A DNA stretch of 64,000 bases from Streptomyces malaysiensis subsp. samsunensis. GTDB lineage: Bacteria > Actinomycetota > Actinomycetes > Streptomycetales > Streptomycetaceae. The notes beneath the pieces are model-generated. The model was not told the origin of the DNA and did not search any database. It was given only the letters and a program-made list of their open reading frames with translations. The translations under genes were made by a program, and so were the position numbers. This document shows positions 25,199 to 34,308 of this stretch, one piece after another. The stretch lies in NCBI RefSeq assembly GCF_024519315.1, contig NZ_JANIIC010000010.1, forward strand, positions 1-64,000, written 5' to 3'. Within the stretch, counting starts at the first letter, position 1. Each line of letters starts with the position of its first letter.

Positions 25199-26344
25199 TC
25201 ACTCGTCCTCGTCCGCCTCTTCGCCCTCGGGAGAGAGCGGCTGCTCCAGCACCGGCCCCTCACCGGGAGCCAGCGAGCCGAGGATCCGCTCCAGATCCTC
25301 TATCGAGGCGAACTCGACGACGATCTTTCCCTTCTTCTGACCGAGGTCGACCTTCACCCGAGTCTCAAACCGATCGGAGAGACGCGACGCCAGATCCGTG
25401 AGCGCGGGGGACACCCTCGCGCCCGCCCTCGGACTCTTGGACTTCGTCGTACCACCCGACCGCGACCCCATCAGAGTGACGATCTCCTCCACCGCACGCA
25501 CCGAGAGCCCCTCGGCGACAATGCGGTGGGCCAGCCGGTCCTGCTCCTCCGGGTCATCCACGGAGAGCAGCGCCCGGGCGTGCCCCGCGGAGAGAACCCC
25601 TGCGGCCACCCGGCGCTGAACCGACGGGGAGAGCCTCAGCAGCCGCAGGGTATTGGAGACCTGCGGACGTGAGCGCCCAATACGGTCGGCCAGTTCGTCA
25701 TGCGTGCAGTTGAAGTCCTTCAGCAACTGGTCGTACGCGGCCGCCTCCTCCAACGGGTTCAGCTGAGCCCGGTGCAGGTTCTCCAGCAGCGCGTCGAGTA
25801 GCAGCTTCTCGTCGTCGGTGGCGCGGACGATCGCGGGGATCTTCTCCAGCCCGGCCTCACGGCAGGCCCGCCAGCGGCGCTCGCCCATGATGAGCTCATA
25901 GCGCTCCGGCGCCAACTGGCGTACGACGACGGGCTGGAGGAGACCGACCTCCTGGATCGAGGTGACCAGCTCGGTGAGCGCGTCCTCGTCGAAGACCTCG
26001 CGGGGCTGCCGTGGATTGGGGGTGATGAAGTCCAGCGGCAACTCGGCGAAATGAGCCCCGGCCACCTCCTCCGGCATCACCACCGGCTCGACGGCCTCGG
26101 GCTCCTTCTCCCGCGGTGCGGGCTCCGTTTCCTGTGGAACCGTATGCGTGGGCAGACCGGCCACCTTGGCCGCCGCCACTCCGCGCTCCTGGGTGAGCAC
26201 CGGGACCGCGGTCGGTGAGGTGGTGGCCCCGGTCGTCGTGACCGTTCCCGCCCCCGCCGAGGGCCCGGCGTTATCCGTCCCCTTCGGCGCGGGAGGAATC
26301 AGGGCACCGAGCCCACGGCCCAGTCCTCTGCGTCGCTCACTCAC
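25199..26344 (-). CDS. parB: Chromosome partitioning protein ParB
   Basis: ParB binds the parS sites, spreads as a CTP-dependent clamp and organises the origin region. The 381-residue protein starts [18 protein letters not shown], has a Pro/Thr-rich spacer, the N-terminal clamp domain with [15 protein letters not shown] and [19 protein letters not shown], the helix-turn-helix region [20 protein letters not shown] and a C-terminal dimerisation domain. GTG at 26344 overlaps the parA stop (GTGA), so the two are translationally coupled. Family knowledge: in Streptomyces, parAB is upregulated in sporulating hyphae. Confidence 0.97.
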   Translation of the reverse strand: MSERRRGLGRGLGALIPPAPKGTDNAGPSAGAGTVTTTGATTSPTAVPVLTQERGVAAAKVAGLPTHTVPQETEPAPREKEPEAVEPVVMPEEVAGAHFAELPLDFITPNPRQPREVFDEDALTELVTSIQEVGLLQPVVVRQLAPERYELIMGERRWRACREAGLEKIPAIVRATDDEKLLLDALLENLHRAQLNPLEEAAAYDQLLKDFNCTHDELADRIGRSRPQVSNTLRLLRLSPSVQRRVAAGVLSAGHARALLSVDDPEEQDRLAHRIVAEGLSVRAVEEIVTLMGSRSGGTTKSKSPRAGARVSPALTDLASRLSDRFETRVKVDLGQKKGKIVVEFASIEDLERILGSLAPGEGPVLEQPLSPEGEEADEDE

Positions 26345-27429
26345 TGAATCCCCTCCTGCATGCTGCTGTGCTGGTCGTGCTGGCTGAACTCGGGCAAGGC
26401 ATGAGCGTGCTGGGCGTCGTAGTTCACGTTGACACCTCTGAGGGCGATCTCACGGGCCGCCTCGAGATAGGAGAGCGCCCCGCTCGACCCGGGGTCGTAG
26501 GTGAGGACGGTCTGCCCATAGCTGGGGGCCTCGGAGATACGCACCGATCTGGGAATGCTCGTCCGGAGCACCTCACCGCCGAAGTGGCTGCGCACCTCGT
26601 CCGCGACCTGAGAGGCCAGTCGGGTGCGGCCGTCGTACATGGTGAGAAGGATCGTCGAGACATGGAGCTTGGGGTTGAGATGGCCCCGCACCAGGTCCAC
26701 GTTCCGCAGCAGCTGACCCAGCCCTTCCAGCGCGTAGTACTCGCATTGGATCGGGATCAGCACCTCCGCACCGGCCACCAGCGCATTGACCGTCAGCAGA
26801 CCCAGCGAAGGCGGGCAGTCGATCAGGATGTAATCCAGCGGCTGCTCATATGCCTCGATGGCCCGCTCAAGCCGGCTCTCCCTCGCCACCAGGGAGACCA
26901 ACTCGATCTCGGCACCGGCGAGATCGATCGTGGCCGGAGCGCAGAACAGTCCCTCCACATCCGGGACCGGCTGCACCACATCGGACAACGGCTTGCTGTC
27001 GACCAGCACGTCATAGATCGATGGAACCTCAGCGTGGTGGTCGATCCCCAGCGCCGTCGACGCATTGCCCTGGGGGTCAAGGTCGACCACCAGAACACGA
27101 CCACCGTGCAGGGCCAGCGAGGCGGCCAGATTGACCGTCGTCGTGGTCTTTCCGACCCCGCCCTTCTGGTTGGCGACCACCATCACCCGGGTCTGCTCCG
27201 GCCTGGGCAGTCCCTCACCGGCACGGCCCAGGGCTTCTACCGCCAGCTGAGCGGCACGACCGATCGGGGTGTCGTCCATCGGGGGCGGCGTTTCACGTGA
27301 AACATCCTCCCCCGACAATTCAGTACGGGGGCCGGGGACCGGATCGGTCATCGGCCCCGCGATGTTGGCGTCGGACCGCAAGGATTCACTCTCCTCGACA
27401 TCAGGCTCGCAATAAGCAGAGCCTGCCAT
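26341..27429 (-). CDS. parA: Chromosome partitioning ATPase ParA
   Basis: A Walker-type ATPase that polymerises or binds DNA and moves ParB-parS complexes; in Streptomyces it also meets polarity proteins at hyphal tips. The deviant Walker [15 protein letters not shown] lies near residue 90, with [13 protein letters not shown] and [15 protein letters not shown] after it. The start is uncertain: ATG at 27429 gives 362 residues, close to known Streptomyces ParA lengths; ATG at 27486 and 27351 are alternatives and the frame is open to 27645. The extended N-terminus includes VSRET, encoded by parS 7. Confidence 0.95.
   Translation of the reverse strand: MAGSAYCEPDVEESESLRSDANIAGPMTDPVPGPRTELSGEDVSRETPPPMDDTPIGRAAQLAVEALGRAGEGLPRPEQTRVMVVANQKGGVGKTTTTVNLAASLALHGGRVLVVDLDPQGNASTALGIDHHAEVPSIYDVLVDSKPLSDVVQPVPDVEGLFCAPATIDLAGAEIELVSLVARESRLERAIEAYEQPLDYILIDCPPSLGLLTVNALVAGAEVLIPIQCEYYALEGLGQLLRNVDLVRGHLNPKLHVSTILLTMYDGRTRLASQVADEVRSHFGGEVLRTSIPRSVRISEAPSYGQTVLTYDPGSSGALSYLEAAREIALRGVNVNYDAQHAHALPEFSQHDQHSSMQEGIQ
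27290..27303. other. parS: parS site 7 (ParB-binding palindrome)
   Basis: Exact GTTTCACGTGAAAC inside the 5' part of parA. ParB bound here could also affect parAB transcription. Confidence 0.95.
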
Positions 27430-27738
27430 GCTTTTGGGGTCGTGAACCAGCGAGGCCCGTTCTCCTGTGGATGAATCCACGTTCATACGGGGTCGGCGGT
27501 CGCGGGGCGAGGCCGCCGCACGACCGCGACTGATGATTCCATGCAGCAGGGAGCGACGTTTCACGTGAAACACGATGCACGGGACGCCTCGCCGATTGGT
27601 CGCGACACTCCGGTATGCGTAGTTTTGCCAGCTTGTATGGAGCAATGCCCTCGACTCCGGACCGACAACTCCGAGCCAACGGCTCAGGGTCGATGACTCG
27701 GAGCCAACTGATCAGGGGCACTGATCAAGGTCGATGGC
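27430..27738. other. rsmG-parA intergenic region with repeats
   Basis: A 309-bp gap with no supported gene. It holds parS 8 (27559-27572) and, between about 27671 and 27745, short repeated blocks: GAGCCAAC at 27673 and 27701, and GGTCGATG twice (27688-27695 and 27729-27736), mixed with palindromes such as CTGATCAG. The parAB promoters are expected here on the minus strand, but I cannot place a clear -35/-10 pair. Confidence 0.55.
27559..27572. other. parS: parS site 8 (ParB-binding palindrome)
   Basis: Exact GTTTCACGTGAAAC, 130 bp upstream of the chosen parA start and 269 bp from parS 7. It is the parS site nearest to oriC in this window, about 6 kb away. Confidence 0.95.
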
Positions 27739-28452
27739 TCAGGGGCGACGGCGGGGCGACCGCCGAGCCGCCTTGGCCCGCTTCGCCGCGAAGCGCACAC
27801 CTCCGGGGCTCTCCCCGACCTCGACCCGCACCACCGTCGACGGCGGGTCCACCACACCCTCACCGACACGCAGCACCGAGGTCTCCACCACCCCCAGCTT
27901 GCCCAGCGCGGCCCGGGCCTGCTTCAACTCCTCCTCGGCGGTGTCGCCCTTCAGAAGCAGCATCTCGCCGTACGGGCGCAGCAGCGGAACCCCCCAGCCG
28001 GCCAGCCGGTCCAGCGGGGCCACCGCCCGAGCCGTCACCACATGCATCGGAGCCAGCTTGCCGAGTACCTCCTCGGCGCGGCCGCGCACCACCGTCACAT
28101 GCTCGAGCCCCAGCAGCTCCACCACTTCCCGCAGGAAGTTCGTCCGGCGCAGCAGCGGCTCCAGAAGCGTGATCCGGAGATCCGGCCGGGTCAGGGCGAG
28201 CGGGATACCAGGAAGCCCGGCCCCCGAGCCCACATCGCAGACGGTGACGCCGTTGGGCACCACTTCGGAGAGCACGGCGCAGTTCAGCAGGTGCCGCTCC
28301 CACAGCCGCGGCACCTCACGCGGGCCGATCAGCCCGCGCGTCACTCCCACATCGGCCAGCAGCTCGCCGTAGCGGACGGCCTCCGGGAAACGGTCACCGA
28401 ATACATCCCTTGCCTCGGGGGGCGCTGGGGGGAGCTCCGCTGCTTCCGTCAC
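27739..28452 (-). CDS. rsmG: 16S rRNA (guanine527-N7)-methyltransferase
   Basis: RsmG (GidB) methylates G527 of 16S rRNA with S-adenosylmethionine; loss gives low-level streptomycin resistance and altered antibiotic production in Streptomyces. GTG at 28452 gives 237 residues with GGAAGGATGG upstream; ATG at 28461 has no room for a ribosome-binding site. Motifs are LWERHLLNCAVLSEVVP, the SAM loop VCDVGSGAGLPGIPLAL and ITLLEPLLRRTNFLREVV. It lies between jag and parA as in most actinobacteria. Confidence 0.96.
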   Translation of the reverse strand: MTEAAELPPAPPEARDVFGDRFPEAVRYGELLADVGVTRGLIGPREVPRLWERHLLNCAVLSEVVPNGVTVCDVGSGAGLPGIPLALTRPDLRITLLEPLLRRTNFLREVVELLGLEHVTVVRGRAEEVLGKLAPMHVVTARAVAPLDRLAGWGVPLLRPYGEMLLLKGDTAEEELKQARAALGKLGVVETSVLRVGEGVVDPPSTVVRVEVGESPGGVRFAAKRAKAARRSPRRRP

Positions 28453-28511
28453 GGGGACCATCCTTCCGTACCGAACACTGTGCTGAACGATGATGTAAGG
28501 CTGACAAGATT

Positions 28512-28539
28512 CGGCCCCGTCTGCGTGCAGACGGGGCCG
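28512..28539 (-). terminator. Stem-loop between jag and rsmG
   Basis: Perfect 12-nt arms (28512-28523, 28528-28539) around a CGTG loop, 25 bp after the jag stop on the minus strand. Likely a terminator or attenuator of the rpmH-jag transcript, leaving rsmG to its own promoter or read-through. Confidence 0.65.
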
Positions 28540-28563
28540 GGTGGATCACGAGGCGGTACTGCT

Positions 28564-29073
28564 TCAGACCGGAAGCACGACCACGCAGCGCTGGGGCTCC
28601 TCGCCCTCGGACTCGCTGCGCAGCCCGGCGGCGGCCACCGCGTCGTGCACCACCTTCCGCTCGAAGGGCGTCATCGCCTTGAGCTTCACCGGCTGACCGG
28701 TGCCCTTGGCCTCCTCGGCCGCCTTGGTGCCCAGCTCGGTCAGCTCAGCACGCTTACGGGCCCGGTATCCGGCGATGTCGAGCATCAGCCGACTGCGGTC
28801 GCCGGTCTCCCGGTGCACCGCGAGGCGGGTCAGCTCCTGAAGGGCCTCCAGCACCTCGCCATCGCGGCCGACCAGCTTCTGGAGATCGCGGCTGGTCGAG
28901 TCGCTGATGATCGACACCGCTGCGCGGTCGGCCTCGACGTCCATGTCGATGTCGCCGTCGAGGTCCGCGATGTCCAGCAGCCCCTCGAGGTAGTCGGCCG
29001 CGATCTCCCCTTCCTGCTCAAGGCGGGTCAGGGTGTCGACACCCTCGGCGGCCGGGGTGGTGCCTTCCGTCAC
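28564..29073 (-). CDS. khpB: Jag/KhpB family RNA-binding protein (KH-R3H)
   Basis: A 169-residue RNA-binding protein conserved next to yidC. It has an acidic N-terminus, a KH-like domain (IDMDVEADRAAVSIISD, then LQKLVGRDGEVLEALQELT) and a C-terminal R3H domain (LKAMTPFERKVVHDAVAA). The Jag-N domain found in firmicute homologues is absent, as usual in actinobacteria. GTG at 29073 has a good AAGGAG site and is 15 bp after yidC. In other bacteria KhpB partners KhpA and affects cell elongation. Confidence 0.94.
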   Translation of the reverse strand: MTEGTTPAAEGVDTLTRLEQEGEIAADYLEGLLDIADLDGDIDMDVEADRAAVSIISDSTSRDLQKLVGRDGEVLEALQELTRLAVHRETGDRSRLMLDIAGYRARKRAELTELGTKAAEEAKGTGQPVKLKAMTPFERKVVHDAVAAAGLRSESEGEEPQRCVVVLPV

Positions 29074-29088
29074 GGATGGACTCCTTCG

Positions 29089-30228
29089 TTACTTCTTGGA
29101 CGGGTGCTTGGGGCGCTGCTGGCCTTTGCGCTGGCCGGACTTCGCGCGGGCGGAGCCGGAAGCCGAGCCGCCGGCCGGCTTGCCGCCCTGCGCGCCCTTC
29201 TTCTGCCCCGCGCCCTGCTTCTCGGCGGGCTTGTCCGCAGCAGTGGACTTCTCCGTATCGGCCGGGGGACCCGACTGCGAGCTGGCCTTGCTGTGGCCGG
29301 TCGTGGCGCGCTGCGCCTTGGTCTGGCGCTTGGGCTGCTGACGGTTGGCACGCGCCGTCTCGGCCGCCTCCTTCGCGGCGACCTCGGCCGGCTCCTCCTT
29401 CAGCTTGCCCTTGGCCCGCAGCCGCTCCTGGCGGGCCTGGAAGGCGAGACTGCCCGGGGTCGGGTTACGGCGGATGACGAACATCTGCTGGCCCAGGGTC
29501 CAGACGTTGGTGGTCAGCCAGTAGACGAGGACACCGACGGGGAAGTTGATGCCGAAGACGGCGAACATGACCGGGAAGATGTACATCAGCATCTTCTGCT
29601 GCTGCATGAACGGCGTCTTCACCGTGAGGTCGACGTTCTTGGTCATCAGCTGGCGCTGGGTGAAGAACTGCGACGCCGACATCAGGACGATCATGGTGAT
29701 CGTGACGATGCGGACGTCGGTCAGCGAGGCGCCGAGGGATTCGACCTTCGAGGCCGAGTCCAGGAACTTCACCGACAGCGGAGCGCCGAAGATATGGGCG
29801 TTACGGGCGCTGTCCAGCAGGGACTGGTCGATGACACCGACCGTCCGGTTGTTCGCGATGTGGTTGAGCACCTGGTACAGCGAAATGAAGAACGGTGACT
29901 GCGCCAGAATCGGGAGACAGCTCGAGAGCGGGTTGGTGCCCGTCTCCTTGTAGAGCTTCATCATCTCTTCGGACTGACGCTGTTTATCGCTCTTGTAGCG
30001 CTCCTGGATCGCCTTCATCCTGGGCTGGAGCGCCTGCATGTTCCGCGTCGACTTGATCTGCTTCACAAAGAGCGGGATCAGGCAGATACGGATCAGCACC
30101 ACCAGCGAAACGATGGACAGACCCCACGCCCAGCCACTGTCCCGATCGAAGATCAAGCTGTAGAACGAGTGGAACTGGACGATGATCCAGGAAACTACGT
30201 CATAAAGAGGACCGAGGATCGTGTCCAC
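29089..30228 (-). CDS. yidC: Membrane protein insertase YidC
   Basis: YidC inserts and folds membrane proteins alone or with SecYEG. The 379-residue protein has the five-helix core: a first helix near [19 protein letters not shown], the coiled cytosolic loop [35 protein letters not shown] and [18 protein letters not shown]. There is no large periplasmic domain, and the C-terminus is a basic Lys/Gln/Ala-rich tail that may contact ribosomes. GTG start with AAGGAG. It lies 3 bp after yidD. Confidence 0.97.
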   Translation of the reverse strand: MDTILGPLYDVVSWIIVQFHSFYSLIFDRDSGWAWGLSIVSLVVLIRICLIPLFVKQIKSTRNMQALQPRMKAIQERYKSDKQRQSEEMMKLYKETGTNPLSSCLPILAQSPFFISLYQVLNHIANNRTVGVIDQSLLDSARNAHIFGAPLSVKFLDSASKVESLGASLTDVRIVTITMIVLMSASQFFTQRQLMTKNVDLTVKTPFMQQQKMLMYIFPVMFAVFGINFPVGVLVYWLTTNVWTLGQQMFVIRRNPTPGSLAFQARQERLRAKGKLKEEPAEVAAKEAAETARANRQQPKRQTKAQRATTGHSKASSQSGPPADTEKSTAADKPAEKQGAGQKKGAQGGKPAGGSASGSARAKSGQRKGQQRPKHPSKK

Positions 30229-30231
30229 GAA

Positions 30232-30549
30232 TCAGGCTCCTTGGGCGTTGGGCTGGGTCTCGGGCTGTGCGGCAGGCTCCACAGCCGGATGCCCGCCGAG
30301 GCGGTTCCGCAGCCGCTGGTGCCACACCGGACGCTTCCGGGGCGGGACGTGGTCGACGCCACCGAGCGACCATGGGTTGCAGCGCAGGATGCGCCAGGCC
30401 GTCAGCGCCGTTCCTTTTACCGCGCCGTGCCGATCGATGGCCGTATAGCCATAGTGCGAGCACGACGGGTAGTACTTGCAGACCGGTCCCAACATCGGGC
30501 TGATGGTCCACTGGTACAGCTTGATCAACCACAGCAGCGGGTACTTCAT
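30232..30549 (-). CDS. yidD: Membrane protein insertion efficiency factor YidD
   Basis: A small membrane-associated protein of 105 residues that supports YidC-dependent insertion. The family signature [30 protein letters not shown] (shown here only in part: [14 protein letters not shown]) with conserved cysteines is present, followed by [14 protein letters not shown]. The start overlaps the rnpA stop by 4 bp. Confidence 0.96.
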   Translation of the reverse strand: MKYPLLWLIKLYQWTISPMLGPVCKYYPSCSHYGYTAIDRHGAVKGTALTAWRILRCNPWSLGGVDHVPPRKRPVWHQRLRNRLGGHPAVEPAAQPETQPNAQGA

Positions 30550-30929
30550 CGCGGCACCCCTCCCAGTAGCCGCTGCACTGCCGTGTCGAGATCACGGGCC
30601 AGCTGGTCGTGACCCGCTTCACCCGCGCCGGGCAGCGCCCGTACGACCACAAGGCTACCTGCGGGAAAACGGTCGATGCGGTCCCGCATGAGATGGCGCA
30701 GTCTCCGCTTCACCAGGTTACGGACGACGGCGCCGCCCACAGCCTTGCTTACGACGAAACCCGCACGCGCCGGAGGAGCACTCTCCCCGGATGCGTGCGG
30801 GTCCGTATCACCGCTGGTGAGGCCGGTACGAAGATGGACGACAAGGAGCGGGCGACCGGCCCTGCGTCCTCGGCGTACCGCGGCCGCGAAGTCCTCGCGC
30901 CGCCTCAGCCGATGCTCGGTAGGCAGCAC
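30546..30929 (-). CDS. rnpA: Ribonuclease P protein component
   Basis: The protein subunit that helps RNase P RNA mature tRNA 5' ends. The 127-residue protein has [20 protein letters not shown] and the RNR motif [20 protein letters not shown] start with AAGGTCC upstream. It follows rpmH by 24 bp and overlaps yidD, forming the conserved rpmH-rnpA-yidD-yidC-jag block. Confidence 0.96.
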   Translation of the reverse strand: MLPTEHRLRRREDFAAAVRRGRRAGRPLLVVHLRTGLTSGDTDPHASGESAPPARAGFVVSKAVGGAVVRNLVKRRLRHLMRDRIDRFPAGSLVVVRALPGAGEAGHDQLARDLDTAVQRLLGGVPR

Positions 30930-30953
30930 GTCATGGACCTTGGGTCAGGCTGC

Positions 30954-31091
30954 TCAGGCCGACAGGCGGGCGCGACCCTTGCTGCGGCGGGACGCGAGAA
31001 TCGCGCGGCCGGCACGGGTGCGCATCCGCAGCCGGAAGCCGTGGGTCTTCGCGCGACGACGGTTGTTCGGCTGGAAGGTGCGCTTGCTCAC
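30954..31091 (-). CDS. rpmH: 50S ribosomal protein L34
   Basis: A 45-residue, very basic large-subunit protein. The translation begins (M)[18 protein letters not shown] and ends SKGRARLSA, a full-length L34. GTG start at 31091. It is first in the minus-strand block that ends with jag, divergent from dnaA. Confidence 0.97.
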   Translation of the reverse strand: MSKRTFQPNNRRRAKTHGFRLRMRTRAGRAILASRRSKGRARLSA

Positions 31092-31527
31092 TCGGGGGCT
31101 CCAGAGATGAATCGGAAGGTGGCGGTCTATCGCTTGGCTGTCACCGTGCGCCCACGAGTAGCTCGCAATACGCCCGAGTGCACCGCTTCACGATCACAGG
31201 TCATCACGCCCGTGATCCTTGCCCATCGGAGGCAGGCGGCAGCAGCCATCGACAACTCGACCTCGTTACGGTACGCGCGGTTACGCCATCCGGTCAAACC
31301 GGTGGCCGACACCCTGACAGCGCGCTTTCCCCCTCAGGCTAGGGGCAAGGGAACGCCCGGCGACATCGCATGGCACATTTGTACACACCCTGTGGACAAC
31401 GACTTGAACCGTGCACCCCGGCCTGACTACCGTGGCTGGGCTCCGATTCCTTCACGCCCGTCCCGAGAACCACGCATTCGTGGGACCTGTCGGCGTCCCC
31501 CACCCAGCGAGTGAGAGAGCGTGCCCT
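31092..31527. promoter_or_regulatory. rpmH-dnaA divergent promoter region
   Basis: This 436-bp gap has no supported gene. It must hold the rpmH promoter (minus) and the dnaA promoter (plus). A possible dnaA promoter is TTGAAC at 31404-31409 and TACCGT at 31428-31433, 18 bp apart, just after a perfect DnaA box at 31391-31399. The promoter call is tentative. Confidence 0.5.
31391..31399 (-). promoter_or_regulatory. DnaA box in the dnaA promoter
   Basis: TGTGGACAA is the exact reverse complement of the Streptomyces consensus TTGTCCACA. It lies just upstream of the tentative dnaA -35, where bound DnaA could repress its own gene, as is known for dnaA in several bacteria. Confidence 0.75.
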
Positions 31528-33348
31528 GTGGCTGACGTACCCGCCGATCTTGCCGCAGTGTGGCCACGTGTGCTCGAGCGGCTGCTGGGAGAGGGCTCCG
31601 GGCAGGGCGGACAAGGCGTCGAGGCCAAGGACGAGCACTGGATCAAGCGGTGCCAGCCCCTCGCACTGGTCGCCGACACCGCGCTGCTCGCCGTCCCCAA
31701 TGAATTCGCCAAGGGCGTACTGGAGGGCCGGCTGGCCCCCGTCGTCAGCGAAACGCTGAGCCGGGAGTGCGGCCGCCCGATCCGCATCGCGATCACGGTC
31801 GACGAGTCGGCCGGCGAACCGATCGTCCCGGCGCAGTCGCAGCGCGAGCAGCGCGAGTCCTACGAGAGCTACGACGGCCGGGACGGCTACGGCCGCCAGG
31901 CGCCGGACGATCTGCCGTCGGCCCGCCCCGCCTACCCCGGCTATCAGCAGCCGCGCCCCGATCCGGGCGCCTGGCCGCGGCCCCGTGACGACTACGGCTG
32001 GCAGCAGCCCCGGCTCGGCGGCTTTCCCGAGAGCGATCCTTACGCCTCCCAGCACTCCTCGTCCGGCTATGACCAGCAGCCGTACGACCAGCAGCCGCGC
32101 GGCGACTACCGCGGTCCGGGCGTCGAGCGCCCGGGCCCGGGTGGCGGCCACGGCGGCCCCGGACCGGGCCCCGACCGCCCACCGTACGAGCAGCGCCACG
32201 ATCTGCCCGATCCGCTCGAGCGCGCCCGCGGCGGACCGCCCGTCCTGCCCTCGCAGACCGGCGCCCCCGGCCCGCTCGCCGCTCAGCCCGCACCCGCGTC
32301 CGGCCCCGGTGAGCCGACCGCGCGGCTGAACCCCAAGTACCTCTTCGACACCTTCGTCATCGGCGCGTCCAACCGTTTCGCGCACGCCGCGGCGGTCGCC
32401 GTCGCCGAGGCACCGGCCAAGGCGTACAACCCGCTGTTCATCTACGGGGAGTCCGGGCTCGGCAAGACCCACTTGCTGCATGCCATCGGGCACTACGCAC
32501 GCAGCCTCTACCCCGGCACCCGGGTGCGCTATGTGAGCTCGGAGGAGTTCACCAACGAGTTCATCAACTCCATCCGCGACGGCAAGGCGGACGCGTTCCG
32601 CAAGCGCTACCGCGACATGGACATCCTGCTGGTCGACGACATCCAGTTCCTGGCGAGCAAGGAGTCGACGCAGGAGGAGTTCTTCCACACCTTCAATACG
32701 CTCCACAACGCCAACAAGCAGATCGTGCTCTCCTCCGACCGGCCGCCCAAGCAGCTGGTCACCCTGGAGGACCGGCTCCGCAACCGCTTCGAGTGGGGCC
32801 TGATCACCGATGTGCAGCCGCCGGAGCTGGAGACGCGTATCGCGATCCTCCGTAAGAAGGCGGTGCAGGAGCAGCTGAACGCTCCGCCGGAGGTGCTGGA
32901 GTTCATCGCCTCGCGGATCTCCCGCAACATCCGTGAGCTGGAGGGCGCGCTGATCAGAGTGACCGCCTTCGCGAGCCTGAACCGGCAGCCGGTGGACCTC
33001 GGGCTCACCGAGATCGTGCTGAAGGATCTGATCCCCGGCGGCGAGGACGCGGCCCCGGAGATCACCGCCACCGCGATCATGGCGGCGACCGCCGACTACT
33101 TCGGGCATACGGTCGACGATCTGTGCGGCGCCTCCCGCAGCAGGGTGCTGGTCACCGCGCGGCAGATCGCGATGTACCTCTGCCGGGAGCTGACCGATCT
33201 GTCACTGCCCAAGATCGGCGCGCAGTTCGGCGGCCGCGACCATACGACGGTGATGCACGCCGACCGCAAGATCAGGGCGCTGATGGCCGAGCGGCGCTCC
33301 ATCTACAACCAGGTGACCGAGCTGACCAACCGCATCAAGAACGGCTGA
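31528..33348 (+). CDS. dnaA: Chromosomal replication initiator DnaA
   Basis: DnaA binds the boxes in oriC and opens the origin. From GTG at 31528 ([20 protein letters not shown]) it has 606 residues. Domain I is about 1-90; domain II is a long Pro/Gly/Gln/Tyr-rich linker (about 104-267) typical of Streptomyces and variable in length. The AAA+ domain has Walker [10 protein letters not shown] (near 307) and Walker [12 protein letters not shown]. Domain IV has the box-recognition signature [16 protein letters not shown] near 570. The open frame begins at 31411 but the earlier part is promoter. A strong terminator follows. Confidence 0.98.
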   Translation: MADVPADLAAVWPRVLERLLGEGSGQGGQGVEAKDEHWIKRCQPLALVADTALLAVPNEFAKGVLEGRLAPVVSETLSRECGRPIRIAITVDESAGEPIVPAQSQREQRESYESYDGRDGYGRQAPDDLPSARPAYPGYQQPRPDPGAWPRPRDDYGWQQPRLGGFPESDPYASQHSSSGYDQQPYDQQPRGDYRGPGVERPGPGGGHGGPGPGPDRPPYEQRHDLPDPLERARGGPPVLPSQTGAPGPLAAQPAPASGPGEPTARLNPKYLFDTFVIGASNRFAHAAAVAVAEAPAKAYNPLFIYGESGLGKTHLLHAIGHYARSLYPGTRVRYVSSEEFTNEFINSIRDGKADAFRKRYRDMDILLVDDIQFLASKESTQEEFFHTFNTLHNANKQIVLSSDRPPKQLVTLEDRLRNRFEWGLITDVQPPELETRIAILRKKAVQEQLNAPPEVLEFIASRISRNIRELEGALIRVTAFASLNRQPVDLGLTEIVLKDLIPGGEDAAPEITATAIMAATADYFGHTVDDLCGASRSRVLVTARQIAMYLCRELTDLSLPKIGAQFGGRDHTTVMHADRKIRALMAERRSIYNQVTELTNRIKNG

Positions 33349-33384
33349 GACGGCTGCGAGGAGCCGCACACGGCCACCGCGAAC

Positions 33385-33433
33385 CGCTGAAGGGCGCTCC
33401 GGGGACGGACAACTCCCGGGGCGCCCTTCAGCG
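33385..33433 (+). terminator. dnaA terminator
   Basis: Two 19-nt arms (33385-33403, 33415-33433) pair with one wobble around an 11-nt loop, 37 bp after the dnaA stop. It separates dnaA transcription from oriC. Confidence 0.8.
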
Positions 33434-33560
33434 TTCATGGCCGTTCATGGCCGCGCGTCGCCGCGCAGGGCCGTTCATCGCTGTCATGGCCTCGCGTCGC
33501 CGCGCACAGCCGTTCATCGCTGTTCATGGGCCGCGCGTCGCCGGGCGTGGTCGTTCATGG
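33433..33560 (+). repeat. Tandem ~40-bp repeats at the left edge of oriC
   Basis: Three imperfect units share GTTCATSGC and GCGTCGCCG blocks. The GTCGCC element recurs at 33457, 33496 and 33537 (39 and 41 bp apart), and GTTCAT recurs at 33433, 33443, 33473, 33512, 33522 and 33552. No DnaA box lies inside. They fill the space between the dnaA terminator and the first DnaA box. Confidence 0.7.
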
Positions 33561-33589
33561 CTACGAAGCTGTTCGATTCGCCGTCCGGG

Positions 33590-34160
33590 AGACCCGGTTC
33601 TCCACAGATCCACAGCTCATCCACCGTCCACACCCTGGGGACATATGAGTTGTCCCGATCCTGTCCACAGGGTGTGGGGTGGGCAGGGCATCGCCCGAGG
33701 TCAGGTGGTTGTGGAATTGTGGCTATCCGAAGTCCACAGACTGTGGATGACCGAGCTGCCCACGGGCCGCGCGTCAGCTTGTCCACCGGCAACCCACAGC
33801 CGAAGGCCCATTGCCCACAGCTTCTCCACACCGCTGTCCACTGTTCGGCAACGAAACGGCCACGGTCACCGGCGAGAGTGAAAGGCGTCACACCAAGGAG
33901 GCGGGTTGGGCTGTGGGGAAGGTGGGTAAAACTGGGGACGACGCTGGGGAGAACCGGCCGATGTCTGTGCATCGCATGTGCAGAACTCTTCGGCATCCAC
34001 AGAAAGCCCCGGTTGTCCACGGCCTCCGCCCACAGGCACGGTGGATAAAAAACCGTCCCTGACCAGGGCGTATTCAGTTTTCCACGGTTTCCACAGGCCC
34101 TACTACTACGACCACATAGAGTTAGCCGGGAAATCGCTTCGAAGTGGGGCCTGTGCACAA
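33590..34160. other. oriC: Chromosomal replication origin oriC
   Basis: A non-coding region between dnaA and dnaN with at least 18 DnaA boxes of consensus TTGTCCACA or one or two changes. Plus orientation: 33598, 33606, 33624, 33661, 33730, 33779, 33811, 33822, 33834, 33993, 34013, 34078, 34087. Minus orientation: 33710, 33742, 33912, 34040, 34152 (left coordinates, 9 bp each). Two groups are separated by a box-poor stretch at about 33843-33990, as in known Streptomyces origins. An AT-richer stretch at 34040-34135 is a candidate unwinding zone. Genes on both sides are transcribed away from it. Confidence 0.95.
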
Positions 34161-34308
34161 CCTCGGGCCGAGCCGCCCGACACCCCGTGCACCGACTTGA
34201 CCCCGAGCCGCACCGACTGTCCCTGGCGTGCGTCAGACTGGTCTCCGGCGACTCAGCCGACGACGAAGGCCAGCAGGGCGAGCCAGCAACAGCAGGAGGC
34301 GGCTTACG

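Noticed and set aside
33590..34160. Repeated TCCACA motifs considered as a regulatory repeat or mobile element
   Set aside because: They match DnaA boxes in the standard dnaA-dnaN oriC position.
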